From Gammaproteobacteria bacterium (lineage in GTDB: Bacteria; Pseudomonadota; Gammaproteobacteria; Ga0077536): DNA of 62,350 bases. This document shows positions 38,177 to 47,743 of this stretch, one piece after another. The notes under the pieces were generated by a model, which was not told the DNA's origin, did no database searches, and saw only the letters and a list, made by a program, of their open reading frames with translations. Both the position numbers and the translations under genes were made by a program. Numbering within the stretch: position 1 is the stretch's first letter; every line of letters starts with the position of its first letter. Location: assembly GCA_016191285.1 (NCBI GenBank), contig JACPPA010000035.1, positions 1 through 62,350 on the forward strand, read 5' to 3'.

Positions 38177-39237
38177 TTGTCAAAGCTCCGAAGCGCTAGG
38201 CCACACGCAATCATCAGTGCAGGGGCGTCGTTAGTCAGAGCTTCTGCCCTGACCCGCGAGGCTGCCGTCATGCTTGCGAAGGGGTTTGCAATTGAGACTG
38301 GCGTATCAATTTTAGATTGCACGAGCGCGTCAATTCCGGGAATCGACGCGCAACCGCCGGCAATTACCACATGGTCGACCGTCCCGACCTGGCTCGACGA
38401 ATAGAAAAATTGTAGCGCCCGATTAATTTCCTGCGCCATCGATTCCATAAATGGCTTTAGAACCTCGGGTTGATAGTTTTCAGGCAGGCCGCCCTGGCGT
38501 TTAGCGAGTCCGGCTTCTTCATAAGAAAGCCCGTAACGACGCTGGATTTCGTCGGTAAGTTGGCGACCGCCAAACAATTGTTCGCGGGTGTAAATGATTT
38601 TTGAGTCTTCTAACACACTGAGCGTCGATGAGGTGGCGCCGACATCCATCACCGCAACGATATGCGACTGACCCACGGCGCCGCCTTGTGCCGCGAGCAG
38701 TGCCATCGCGTTTTCCAATGCAAAGGCTTCTACATCGACAATTTTTGCTTCGAGCCCCGCGACCCCGAGAGCGGCGACGCGGATATCGACGTTATCGCTA
38801 CGCGACGCCGCCAATAGCACGTTTACCCGGTCAGGGTCGGTCAGTGATGGACCAATGATGGAATAGTCGAGACTAATTTCGTCCAGCGAGTACGGAATGT
38901 ATTGGTCGGCCTCAAGCTGAATCTGGCTTTCCATTTCGTCTTCGCCCAAATTCGATGGCATCGAGATGACTTTGGTGATCACCGAAGAGCCGGCCACTGC
39001 GCACGCTGCGGCACGGGTGCGTGTCCCGGATTTCTTGACGGCGCGTCCGATGGCTTCGCCGACGAGTTGGGTGTCCGTGATATTCTTTTCCATTACCGAA
39101 TTGGGCGGTAAGGGCTCGACGGCATAGCTTTCGACCCTGTAACGCCCTCCGGAACGGGTAAGTTCGAGTAACTTTACCGACGTCGAACTTATATCAACGC
39201 CCACCACTGGGATGTTTTTTCGTCGAAACAACGCCAC
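38164..39237 (-). CDS. pilM: Type IV pilus actin-like ATPase PilM
   Basis: 357 residues. Cytoplasmic FtsA/actin-fold protein that binds the PilN tail. The phosphate-binding loops are VVGVDISSTSVKLLEL (about 11-26) and VMDVGATSSTLSVLE; VIAGGCASIPGIDAL is the adenosine motif. QEINRALQFFYSS is typical. First gene of the leftward pilus operon, divergent from the PBP1A gene across a 195-base AT-rich gap. Confidence 0.95.
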   Translation of the reverse strand: MALFRRKNIPVVGVDISSTSVKLLELTRSGGRYRVESYAVEPLPPNSVMEKNITDTQLVGEAIGRAVKKSGTRTRAAACAVAGSSVITKVISMPSNLGEDEMESQIQLEADQYIPYSLDEISLDYSIIGPSLTDPDRVNVLLAASRSDNVDIRVAALGVAGLEAKIVDVEAFALENAMALLAAQGGAVGQSHIVAVMDVGATSSTLSVLEDSKIIYTREQLFGGRQLTDEIQRRYGLSYEEAGLAKRQGGLPENYQPEVLKPFMESMAQEINRALQFFYSSSQVGTVDHVVIAGGCASIPGIDALVQSKIDTPVSIANPFASMTAASRVRAEALTNDAPALMIACGLALRSFDKWLA

Positions 39238-39432
39238 GAGTTTTCCTTTAATAAATATGAAGTTACAGAAAACTGGTGCTTAGTCACCTTAAAAACTAAG
39301 GGCAACTATAGCCAACAGATTGGTAAAACACAAACTATTTCTGGATGAAATATCAATAAAAACCCGATCTTACCTATTTTTATTAAAGTAAAGCCTAGTA
39401 GATATGGTGCAAAAAGTAGCTCGAAGCACAAT
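39238..39432. promoter_or_regulatory. AT-rich divergent promoter region between pilM and ponA
   Basis: This 195-base gap is much more AT-rich than its surroundings, particularly 39290-39400. It must hold promoters for both directions. Several TA-rich boxes are present but I could not fix a -35/-10 pair with confidence. Confidence 0.5.
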
Positions 39433-41892
39433 ATGTTGCGTCTCGCGTTTTATTCGCTATTAGCTGCATTTGCCCTCTCGCTGGCGGCAATCGGTGCTGT
39501 CCTGTGGTGGATCTTGCCAAGCCTGCCCCCGGCCGAGCAACTGCACGACGTGCAGTTGCAGACACCATTGAAAATCTACACTGCGGACGCGAGCTTGATC
39601 GGCGAATTCGGTGAAAAATGGCGCACGCCCGTGGCGATTACCAAGGTTCCGCTCGCGCTTAAGCAAGCTTTTCTGGCAGCGGAAGACGATCGCTTCTATG
39701 CCCACTCCGGAGTTGATTGGATGGCTATCGTGCGTGCCGCATTCAATTTGGCGCGCTCGCACGAGAAGCGTCAAGGTGGCAGCACGATTACGATGCAGGT
39801 CGCGCGCAATTTTTTCCTGACACCGGAAAAAACCTTTACACGCAAACTCCGTGAAATTGTCCTGGCAATGACGATCGAACGCGAACTCACCAAGGACCAA
39901 ATCCTCGAACTTTACTTGAACAAAATTTTTCTTGGCCAACGCGCCTATGGTGTCGCGGCGGCGGCGCAAGTCTACTTTGGCGCTCAACTCCAAGACTTAT
40001 CGTTGGCCGAATACGCGTTAATTGCTGGATTGCCGAAAGCGCCGTCACGACTTAACCCGGTCTCATTCCCAACGGCGGCTATCGCGCGCCGCGGCTACGT
40101 CCTGCGCCGCATGTTGGAACTTGGGTTTATCGACCACACCAGTTACGACACTGCCAATGGCGCACCGCTGGCGGTCAAATTACACGGTCAAGCCGTCGAA
40201 ACCGAAGCCTCTCATCTCGCTGAAATGGTCCGCGCCTATATGCGGGAAAAATACGGCGATGATGCCTATACGCACGGCTACCGGGTATTTACGACCGCAA
40301 CGAGCGATGCCCAGTTCGCAGCCGTCAACGCCGTACGCAACGCCCTGGTAACGTATGATCGTCGTCATGGTTATCGCGGCGCCGAGGCTCATGTGGAATT
40401 GGGTCAAAAAGCGACGCGCGAATTGGTCGAAATGCTGGATCCGTATCAGCCCGTTAGAGATCTGACTCCGGCGCTTGTCACTGCGGTTAAGGAGCGCGAA
40501 ATCGATGTCCTCGATCGTGCTGGAACGACACGCCACATCGCCTGGGAAGGATTGAGCTGGGCGCGGCGCTATAAGGCGCCCGATCAAGTGGACGCGCCAC
40601 CGCGCACCGCAGCTGAAATTGTCAGCCTCGGCGATATCGTGCGGCTCGAGTGGTATGTACCGCAACCGACGGGAACACTGAAAACCAGCGCTGCTACGCC
40701 GAATAAGCCGGACCAAGGATATTGGCGACTAGCGCAGCTTCCTGGAGCCGAGGGCGCACTTGTTTCACTCGACTCTCATGATGGCGCGATTTTGGCGCTC
40801 GTCGGCGGTTTTAATTTCGAGCGTAGCAAATTTAACCGCGTCACCCAGGCGCTGCGTCAACCCGGTTCGAATTTCAAACCCTTTGTTTACTCGGCGGCGC
40901 TTGACAATGGCTTTACCCCGGCGAGCTTTATCAACGATGCGCCCATTGTGTTCGACGCCCCAGGGCTTGAGGGCGCGTGGCGTCCCGAAAACTATTCCGG
41001 TACCTACTACGGACCGACCCGGTTACGCGACGCACTCGCCAATTCTCGTAATTTGGTGTCGATTCGGTTGATGCGCGAAATGGGCGTTAATACCGTGCTT
41101 AAGCATGCTGGGCGATTTGGCTTCGATATGCGGAAATTGCCCCATAACCTTTCGCTTTCGCTCGGTACTGGAGAATTAACACCCTTGCAACTGGTCGCCG
41201 GCTACGCCGCGTTCTCCAACGGCGGATTTCGAGTCGAGCCTTATTTCGTCAAGCGCATCGAAAGCGCCAATGGCGAAATTTTATACACGGCACAACCTAA
41301 ACAAGCGTGTAGCACCTGCGAAGCAGCGGCGGCGGAGGAAGAGCCCGAAGACCTGCAAGCCTTGATTGCCAAGCAACAACAAACGCCGACTCACATTGCC
41401 GAGCGCGCCATCGACGCGCAAAACGCATGGATCATGTATTCCATGCTCAAGGACGTGATTACTCGCGGCACCGGCCGGCGCGCACTCGAACTCAAACGCG
41501 CTGACCTCGCCGGTAAAACGGGCACCACGAATGATCTAAAGGACGCTTGGTTCTCGGGATTTAACGGTCAAATTGTGACCACCACCTGGGTCGGCTTCGA
41601 CGACTCAACGTCCCTGGGCACACAGGAAACTGGTGCGACGGCGTCCCTGCCAATGTGGATGGATTACATGCGCGCCGTGCTCAAGGATGCGCCGCTCGCC
41701 GAAGTTCCTCGCCCGGGTGGCCTCGTCACAGTACGCATCGATCCGAATAATGGGTTGGTCGCGGGCAGCGGTAACTCGCGCGCCATATATGAGACATTTC
41801 GCACGCAAGATGTGCCGCGATCAGTGGAATCGGCTGATACCCATTTTGATTCGTCGCCGACAAAAGCCAACACCGCCGAACAAATATTTTGA
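39433..41892 (+). CDS. mrcA: Penicillin-binding protein 1A
   Basis: 819 residues. Bifunctional peptidoglycan glycosyltransferase/transpeptidase. A membrane anchor lies at about 1-28; the GT51 domain has AAEDDRFYAHSGVDW (catalytic Glu) and QGGSTITMQVARN; an OB-like insert is at about 310-420. The transpeptidase has PGSNFKPFVYSAAL (active-site Ser), SRN and AGKTGTTNDLKDAWFSG. The gene next to pilMNOPQ is the usual place for PBP1A. Its stop overlaps a TTG of the next gene, but ATG 41910 is more likely used there. Confidence 0.95.
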   Translation: MLRLAFYSLLAAFALSLAAIGAVLWWILPSLPPAEQLHDVQLQTPLKIYTADASLIGEFGEKWRTPVAITKVPLALKQAFLAAEDDRFYAHSGVDWMAIVRAAFNLARSHEKRQGGSTITMQVARNFFLTPEKTFTRKLREIVLAMTIERELTKDQILELYLNKIFLGQRAYGVAAAAQVYFGAQLQDLSLAEYALIAGLPKAPSRLNPVSFPTAAIARRGYVLRRMLELGFIDHTSYDTANGAPLAVKLHGQAVETEASHLAEMVRAYMREKYGDDAYTHGYRVFTTATSDAQFAAVNAVRNALVTYDRRHGYRGAEAHVELGQKATRELVEMLDPYQPVRDLTPALVTAVKEREIDVLDRAGTTRHIAWEGLSWARRYKAPDQVDAPPRTAAEIVSLGDIVRLEWYVPQPTGTLKTSAATPNKPDQGYWRLAQLPGAEGALVSLDSHDGAILALVGGFNFERSKFNRVTQALRQPGSNFKPFVYSAALDNGFTPASFINDAPIVFDAPGLEGAWRPENYSGTYYGPTRLRDALANSRNLVSIRLMREMGVNTVLKHAGRFGFDMRKLPHNLSLSLGTGELTPLQLVAGYAAFSNGGFRVEPYFVKRIESANGEILYTAQPKQACSTCEAAAAEEEPEDLQALIAKQQQTPTHIAERAIDAQNAWIMYSMLKDVITRGTGRRALELKRADLAGKTGTTNDLKDAWFSGFNGQIVTTTWVGFDDSTSLGTQETGATASLPMWMDYMRAVLKDAPLAEVPRPGGLVTVRIDPNNGLVAGSGNSRAIYETFRTQDVPRSVESADTHFDSSPTKANTAEQIF

Positions 41893-41909
41893 CGGACCAG
41901 CGACCCGCT

Positions 41910-42587
41910 ATGTCGAATCGCAAATCGCGGCCGCCGGCGTTCCGGCACCCGAAAAATCAGCTACCGCAACTCGCGGCCAAATTATTGGCCGACGGTACAG
42001 CGCGCGACTTCGGCATCGCCAAACGCAAGGCCGCGGCACTCCTCGGGATCAGCGATCAGCGTGACTTGCCCGATAATCAAACCGTGCTCGTGGCCTTAGT
42101 AGATTATCAGCGATTATTCGATAGTCCCGCGGTCACCGCGCGTAACTCGCGGCTACGCACTGCCGCGCTGGAAGCGATGACGTTTTTCGCGGACTTCTGC
42201 CCCGCGTTAGTCGGCGCGGTCATGCGCGGATCGACGCTGCCGCACTCAGCGGTGTCATTGCACTTATTCGCCGACGAAGTCGAAGCCGTGTCGCGGTTTC
42301 TGCTCGATAAGCGCGTGGCGTATCAAATTTCAGACGTTAGATTGCGAATCAACCGGCGCGAACAAGAACAATATCCCGTTTTTGAGATATGGCTAACCGA
42401 CATCCAATTCCAACTCGTCGTGATGCCAACCCGGCGCCTGGCGAACCCACCGCTTAGCCCGCTCGACGGCGCGCCGTATCGTCGGCTTGGCGCGACTCAA
42501 TTGGCAAAGCTTGTGGCGAGTGCAAATCCGGGTGCACCGTGGGACGAGGCGAGCGTTTTTATCGACTCGACCGCTCCGCGAATATGA
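41910..42587 (+). CDS. Uncharacterised protein between ponA and priA
   Basis: 225 residues from ATG 41910 (TTG 41889 would overlap the ponA stop). No family that I can name. RGSTLPHSAVSLHLFADEVEAVSRFLLDKRV recalls a minimal nucleotidyltransferase strand-helix, but no paired Asp catalytic motif is visible. The N-terminus is basic; no signal peptide or membrane helix. It is in an ATGA overlap with priA, so a link to replication restart or to regulation of priA is possible but unproven. Confidence 0.8.
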   Translation: MSNRKSRPPAFRHPKNQLPQLAAKLLADGTARDFGIAKRKAAALLGISDQRDLPDNQTVLVALVDYQRLFDSPAVTARNSRLRTAALEAMTFFADFCPALVGAVMRGSTLPHSAVSLHLFADEVEAVSRFLLDKRVAYQISDVRLRINRREQEQYPVFEIWLTDIQFQLVVMPTRRLANPPLSPLDGAPYRRLGATQLAKLVASANPGAPWDEASVFIDSTAPRI

Positions 42588-44797
42588 ATTTGCCACGTTT
42601 TCTAGGCGTGGCGGTTTTTGCTCCGTTGCGCCAAGGTTTTGATTACAGCTGTCCCGCGGACCTATCCGCCATACCGCAAGTCGGCTGTCGTGTATTGGTG
42701 CCGTTTAGTCGCGGCCGTCGGGTAGGTGTGATCACCGTCGTCAAACAACATTCGGAACATCCCCTCAATAAGATAAAACCGATTATCGAGCTTATCGATA
42801 GCGTTCCGCTGATCACTGCCGACCAATTACGGCTCGCGGAATGGGCGGCTCGTTACTATCACTATCCGCTCGGTGAAATCGTCCAGGCACTGCTGCCGCA
42901 AACCGCACGCGGGCTCGCTGCTTTTGCGCATGCAGTGAAGCAAGAATGGTTTATCACCGCGGCCGGTCGCGATGTCTGGGTGTCAGGCGGCGCGCGCGGC
43001 GCCCGGCAAATCGCCGTGTTGAAACATGCCGCTGATGAACCGATAACCCCGGCTACGCTGCTGTTATTTGCCTTCGACGCGCGCCGCGTGGTGCGCGAAT
43101 TAGTTGCCAAAGCGTGGCTTGAATTACGCTTTTCGGAGGTTTCGGTTGAACCCTCGATATGGATCAATCACGATAATTTCCTTACCTTAAACCCAGCGCA
43201 GGCCACGGCTTTCTTAAGCATCAGCGCCGCGCCTGATCGCTATCGAACCCATCTGCTCCATGGCGTTACCGGCAGCGGTAAAACGGAGGTTTATTTACAC
43301 CTTGTGAGGTCAATCCTCGAGCGCGGTGCGCAAGCCCTAGTCTTAATTCCTGAAATAGGTCTCACGGAACAGATCGTCGCGCGTTTCACGGCGCGTTTCG
43401 GTTCACAGGTGGCCGTCGCACATTCCAAATTGAGTAACCGCGCCCGGGCGCTGGTATGGCAGCGCTGCAATCAAGGACAGCCGACCGTGTTACTCGGCAC
43501 ACGCTCTGCCGTGTGGACGCCGCTCCCGAAACTAAAGCTCATTGTCGTCGATGAAGAGCACGACGCCTCGTATAAACAGCAAGAGGGTTTACGCTATTCC
43601 GCACGCGATGTCGCCGTGGTACGCGCGCGATTGGCGAATATCCCGATTGTCTTGGGTTCCGCAACTCCGTCATTTGAATCAATGGCAAATTGCGTACGGG
43701 ACAAATATTCATATATCGAATTACCGGTGCGGGCGGGTGGCGCAGTGCCGCCAAGCTTCCAGGTGCTCGATATTCGCGGGTTGCCGCTAACCGGCGGCTT
43801 GAGCGAACCGCTGCGGCACGCCATAACCAGCTGCGTCGTGCGGGGCGAACAAGCCCTATTGTTTCTAAATCGTCGCGGCTATGCGCCAGTGGTGCTCTGT
43901 CACCGTTGCGGTTGGATTGCGAATTGTGAGCGGTGCGATGCGCGTCTGGTACTCCACCAGGCCGCAGGTCGTTTGCGCTGTCATCATTGCGGGACGGACC
44001 GATCGATGCACGCGCCGTTCCCGCAACATACCTGTGGTGACTTGAGCGACTACGTCGCGCTTGGCGTCGGCACCGAACAAATCGAAGAAGTTTTCACCGA
44101 GATTTTCCCGACCTATCGAATCTTGCGCATCGACAGTGACACCACCGCACGCAAAGGCGAAATGGCGGCCGCGTTCGCCAAAATTAATGCAGGCGAAATC
44201 GACCTTTTGGTTGGCACGCAAATGGTCGCGAAGGGCCATGATTTCAACCGAGTTACGTTGGTCGGAATTATCGATGCCGACGGCCGGCTCTTCGCCAATG
44301 ACTTTCGCGCCGAAGAGCGCTTTGCCCAGCTCGTCCTGCAAGTTGCGGGGCGCGCCGGCCGCGCCGCGCTGCGGGGACAGGTGTTGATTCAGACCCATTT
44401 CCCGGATCATCCAGTCTTCGCCTTCCTTAGCGCTGGTCGCTACGCGGAATTCGTTAAATATGGTTTGCGCGAACGCGAATCCGCTGGTCTGCCGCCGTCG
44501 CGCGTGCTCGCATTATTGCGCGCGGAGGCGACTGGTCGCGCGTTGCCACTCGAGTTTCTGACCGCTGTGGTAGCGCGTCTCCGTCCGCAACTGCCGCGCG
44601 GCGTGACCCTCGACGGTCCGATCCCAGCGGCGATGGAGAAGCGCGTCGGAAAATTTCGAGCGAATGTCCTTATCTCTGCCCGCGAGCCCAAAAGCTTGAG
44701 TGTAAGTCTTGAACGCGCGCTGGAAATCATTCCCCACCTGCCGGGCGCCGCTAAAGTTAAATGGAGCTTGGATGTCGATGCGCAGGATACGTTTTGA
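42584..44797 (+). CDS. priA: Primosomal protein N' (replication restart helicase)
   Basis: 737 residues from ATG 42584. PriA recognises stalled forks and loads DnaB. The N-terminal 3'-DNA-binding domain (AVFAPLRQGFDYSCP) is followed by helicase motifs GVTGSGKTEVYLHL (Walker A), VVDEEHDASYKQQ, LGSATPS and LVGTQMVAKGHDFNRVTLV. The zinc region has CHRCGW, CERCD and CHHCG, but the fourth pair, usually C-P-x-C-G, reads PQHTCG, so one Cys ligand is missing. The flanking GVGTEQIEEV is normal. Confidence 0.95.
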   Translation: MNLPRFLGVAVFAPLRQGFDYSCPADLSAIPQVGCRVLVPFSRGRRVGVITVVKQHSEHPLNKIKPIIELIDSVPLITADQLRLAEWAARYYHYPLGEIVQALLPQTARGLAAFAHAVKQEWFITAAGRDVWVSGGARGARQIAVLKHAADEPITPATLLLFAFDARRVVRELVAKAWLELRFSEVSVEPSIWINHDNFLTLNPAQATAFLSISAAPDRYRTHLLHGVTGSGKTEVYLHLVRSILERGAQALVLIPEIGLTEQIVARFTARFGSQVAVAHSKLSNRARALVWQRCNQGQPTVLLGTRSAVWTPLPKLKLIVVDEEHDASYKQQEGLRYSARDVAVVRARLANIPIVLGSATPSFESMANCVRDKYSYIELPVRAGGAVPPSFQVLDIRGLPLTGGLSEPLRHAITSCVVRGEQALLFLNRRGYAPVVLCHRCGWIANCERCDARLVLHQAAGRLRCHHCGTDRSMHAPFPQHTCGDLSDYVALGVGTEQIEEVFTEIFPTYRILRIDSDTTARKGEMAAAFAKINAGEIDLLVGTQMVAKGHDFNRVTLVGIIDADGRLFANDFRAEERFAQLVLQVAGRAGRAALRGQVLIQTHFPDHPVFAFLSAGRYAEFVKYGLRERESAGLPPSRVLALLRAEATGRALPLEFLTAVVARLRPQLPRGVTLDGPIPAAMEKRVGKFRANVLISAREPKSLSVSLERALEIIPHLPGAAKVKWSLDVDAQDTF

Positions 44798-44898
44798 ACA
44801 ATTGGATGGACGGGAAAGTGGAACGATTTCAGCGGTGCGGGTGACGAAATCGGAGCAAGGCTTTTCGATGCCTAGCGAAGCCGCGTATGCTAGGGAAC
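44798..44898. other. Intergenic gap after priA
   Basis: A weak hairpin (CCTAGC at 44871-44876 with GCTAGG at 44889-44894) precedes the hairpin array. No T tract follows it. Confidence 0.4.
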
Positions 44899-45033
44899 CT
44901 CTGAATAAGTCCATCCTGGACTTATTCAGAGTACGGGAAGCAAAAAGTATGATTTTTGCTTCCCTTCATTTTCAATGGTTTGCAACCATCGAAAATGGCG
45001 GCACCTCCCTGTGCCGCGGGAAGCTCTGCCGCG
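44899..45033. repeat. Array of consecutive hairpins reaching into argS
   Basis: Back-to-back inverted repeats: (1) 44899-44931, 15-base perfect arms CTCTGAATAAGTCCA, 3-base loop; (2) 44935-44964, 12-base perfect arms GGGAAGCAAAAA, 6-base loop; (3) 44967-44997, 14-base arms with one mismatch, 3-base loop; (4) 44998-45017, 7-base perfect arms GCGGCAC; (5) 45015-45033, CGCGG/CCGCG, overlapping the fourth. Gaps are 0 to 3 bases. The likely argS ATG (44995) lies in the third hairpin. I do not recognise a named element. Confidence 0.8.
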
Positions 45034-46719
45034 CTCGCGCTATCGACGCCGCCGCCATCAGTCACGATCGAACCGTGCAAAAATCCTGCGCACGGTGACT
45101 TCAGCACCAATATCGCGATGCTGTTGGCGAAACCCTGCCGCCAGTCGCCGGTCGCGATCGCGCAGTTGATCGCCGGCAAGCTGGGCGCCGACTCATCGCT
45201 TAAGCAAGTGACCGTCGCTCCGCCAGGATTCATCAATTTCCATCTGCAGCAGTCGGCATTGTTCGACGTCGTGGGAAAAATACTGCAAGACCCGGCGGCT
45301 TGCGGGCGAAGTACTCGTGGGGGCCAGCAAAAAATTCAAATCGAATTCGTTTCAGCCAATCCCACCGGGCCGTTACACGTTGGGCACGGACGGGGTGCGG
45401 CCTATGGCGCGGCGTTGGTAAACCTGTTGCGCGCCGCCGGCTTCGACGTAACGGCCGAATACTATGTCAATGACGCGGGCCGGCAGATGGATATCTTGGC
45501 GCTCAGCGTGTGGCTGCGGTATTTAGAGCATCTGAACGTAAACATTGCGCTCCCGGATAATGCGTATCGCGGTGAATATGTAAAAACACTCGCCGCTGCA
45601 CTCGCCGCGCGCGACGGTACTCGCTACCTGCCAACGAATTACGCGCCGCCCGCGTTATCCGATCCCACCGCGGCCGAGACACACCTAGATGCCTTCATTG
45701 ACTACTGCCAGCAGCAACTCGGCGACGCACAATACCGCGCGTTGCACGCCTTTGGCTGCGACAGCATCCTTAACGGCATTAATGAGGATCTGAGATATTT
45801 CGGGATGGTGTTCGATAGCTGGTATTCAGAACGCTCGTTGAGCGAACGTGATCTGCTGGCCAAAGCAGTCGGGAAGCTCGCCGACGGCGGGTTTATCTAT
45901 GCCAAGGATGGTGCGCAGTGGTTTCGATCAAGCGCCTTTGGCGATGAAAAAGATCGAGTAGTGATCCGCGATAATGGCCAACCGACTTACTTCGCTTCCG
46001 ACATCGCCTACCATGCGGACAAATTCGCGCGGGGCTTCGAGCACGTCATCAATATCTGGGGCGCCGATCATCATGGCTATATCCCGCGCGTGAAAGCCGC
46101 GCTCTCCGCGCTTAACGAGGATCCGAATCGACTTGAGATCCTGTTAGTGCAATTCGCGAGTCTCTATCGTGCCGGACAAAAGGTTCAGATGTCGACGCGC
46201 TCGGGGGAGTTCGTGACCTTGCGCGAACTCATCGACGAAGTCGGGGTAGACGCCGCTCGCTTCTTCTATACCAGTCGCCGCTCGGACCAGCACTTGGATT
46301 TCGATCTCGATCTGGCTAAATCTCAAAGCCAAGATAACCCGGTGTATTACTTGCAGTACGCGCATGCCCGGATCTGCAGCGTGTTTCGGCAGCTTGCACA
46401 ACTTGGCGGGAATTTCGATCAAGCAGTCGGAATCGCCGCGTTGCACCGACTTAGCGAGGCTAAGGAGATCGCCGTCGCGGCGACGCTTGGTCGCTACGCG
46501 GAAACGGTCGCGCACGCCGCCATGCAACGTGAACCGCATGCGCTGGCCAATTTCTTGCGTGAGCTCGCGACCGACTATCACGCGTTCTACAACCAACACA
46601 AGATCATCGTCGACGATGAGCCGCTGCGACAGGCACGCCTAGCCCTGTGTAGCGCCGTGCGCGTGGTGCTCGAGGATGGGCTAAAAATGCTCGGCGTATC
46701 GGCGCCGCGGGAAATGTAA
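44995..46719 (+). CDS. argS: Arginyl-tRNA synthetase
   Basis: 574 residues from ATG 44995. Class I synthetase: HIGH-type motif NPTGPLHVGHGRGAAYG (about 125), YFASDIAYHADKF, HVINIWGADHHGYIPR, KMSKS-equivalent QKVQMSTRSGEF and a C-terminal anticodon-binding DALR domain (about 470-574). The family-like N-terminal part begins near VTIEPCKNPAHGDF (about 23); the residues before it (MAAPPCAAGSS) are read from the hairpin array and do not resemble the usual first helix. TTG 44956 would add 13 residues, all from the array. The stop overlaps the next start (TAATG). Confidence 0.93.
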   Translation: MAAPPCAAGSSAALALSTPPPSVTIEPCKNPAHGDFSTNIAMLLAKPCRQSPVAIAQLIAGKLGADSSLKQVTVAPPGFINFHLQQSALFDVVGKILQDPAACGRSTRGGQQKIQIEFVSANPTGPLHVGHGRGAAYGAALVNLLRAAGFDVTAEYYVNDAGRQMDILALSVWLRYLEHLNVNIALPDNAYRGEYVKTLAAALAARDGTRYLPTNYAPPALSDPTAAETHLDAFIDYCQQQLGDAQYRALHAFGCDSILNGINEDLRYFGMVFDSWYSERSLSERDLLAKAVGKLADGGFIYAKDGAQWFRSSAFGDEKDRVVIRDNGQPTYFASDIAYHADKFARGFEHVINIWGADHHGYIPRVKAALSALNEDPNRLEILLVQFASLYRAGQKVQMSTRSGEFVTLRELIDEVGVDAARFFYTSRRSDQHLDFDLDLAKSQSQDNPVYYLQYAHARICSVFRQLAQLGGNFDQAVGIAALHRLSEAKEIAVAATLGRYAETVAHAAMQREPHALANFLRELATDYHAFYNQHKIIVDDEPLRQARLALCSAVRVVLEDGLKMLGVSAPREM

Positions 46720-47339
46720 TGGCCCGCGACTATAAAAATGCGAATAAGCGGAGCACCACCGCCGAACGTCCCCCGGGCAGTTGGGCTTCTTTCTTTACCG
46801 GCCTTGCCATCGGCCTCGTGGTGGCGGTGCTCGCCTATTATTGGGGTGGCTTCGCGCAACCTCGCGCAACCGCCACCCGCACCAACTCCAATGCCGCACC
46901 AGTCAATGACGTCCCGCAACCGACGACACCTGAAGCGCCGACCAGCGGTCAAGGGAGCCAGACAATAGGGGTCCCCGCACCGAAATTCGATTTCTATAAA
47001 ATTCTGCCCGAAATTGAGGTAAAAGTTCCAGAATCGGAGCCAGCGACGGCCCCAACGAACGAAGCAATAGCCGGCGCGGCTAAACCCACTGGCGCGTATA
47101 TGCTTCAAGTCGGCTCGTTCCAACGCTTTGAGGAAGCCGATCAGGCCAAGGCGCAACTCGCCTTACAAGGGGTGCACGCCTCAATCCAACGCGTCGTCAT
47201 CAATGGACAGGACGCCTGGTATCGAGTTCACATCGGGCCATATGCGGCACTCCCCGCCGCACAGGCCATGCGCAGCCGCCTGACCCAGCTCGGAATGAGC
47301 TCCATCATGTTACGTCTCGGTGGAAACGAGCCGCCTTAG
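46719..47339 (+). CDS. SPOR-domain membrane protein (FtsN-like)
   Basis: 206 residues. A short cytoplasmic start, one membrane helix (about 22-43: WASFFTGLAIGLVVAVLAYYWGG), a Pro/Ala/Thr-rich periplasmic linker and a C-terminal SPOR domain (about 127-200: YMLQVGSFQRFEEADQAKAQLALQGVHASIQ). SPOR domains bind denuded glycan at the septum. Position after argS is where ftsN-like genes lie in many gammaproteobacteria, but no essential FtsN helices can be verified. Confidence 0.88.
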   Translation: MARDYKNANKRSTTAERPPGSWASFFTGLAIGLVVAVLAYYWGGFAQPRATATRTNSNAAPVNDVPQPTTPEAPTSGQGSQTIGVPAPKFDFYKILPEIEVKVPESEPATAPTNEAIAGAAKPTGAYMLQVGSFQRFEEADQAKAQLALQGVHASIQRVVINGQDAWYRVHIGPYAALPAAQAMRSRLTQLGMSSIMLRLGGNEPP

Positions 47340-47407
47340 CGATAGTGCCTCGCCTGCAAAAAAGTGCCTCACGATCGCCGCATGCCATCGCAAAAGTAAG
47401 GTGCACG

Positions 47408-47481
47408 TGGAGCGGGTGATGGGAATCGAACCCACACTCTCAGCTTGGGAAGCTGATGTTCTACCATTGAACTACACCCGC
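47408..47481 (-). tRNA. tRNA-Gly (anticodon CCC)
   Basis: The minus strand reads GCGGGTGTAGTTCAATGG..., a 74-base cloverleaf with encoded CCA. The anticodon loop is TTCCCAA (anticodon CCC, reading GGG); the T-arm is GTGGGTTCGATTCCCAT. It closely resembles E. coli tRNA-Gly(CCC). Confidence 0.95.
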
Positions 47482-47743
47482 GGTGGCGAGCGCATTCTAA
47501 TTTAAGAGTCACGCTTTCCGCGACCCACCCGTGCGGCCAACCACGTCGGGGTACGAACATCCCAACACGGACCGGCCGGCATCCCGCACCTACGGCAGAC
47601 GCCGCGCTTCGCGGCGACGCTAAAAGTGCTTGCCCGGACACGGTATTCGCATGTCGGCGCTCGCCTCATGCCGCCGGAATGGCATATAGTTAGCGTCCGA
47701 CGACCAGCGTCAATCGCCGTCGCGCAAACCAACGAAACCTAAG

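Noticed and set aside
47680-47700. Possible sigma-54 promoter (TGGCAT...TAGC) before the receiver gene
   Set aside because: The -12 element should be TTGC and does not match, and the spacing is only partly right.
47502-47732. Minus-strand open frame in the gap after tRNA-Gly
   Set aside because: Low-complexity, Arg/Cys-rich sequence with no ribosome binding site or family features; the gap is probably the leader of the receiver gene.
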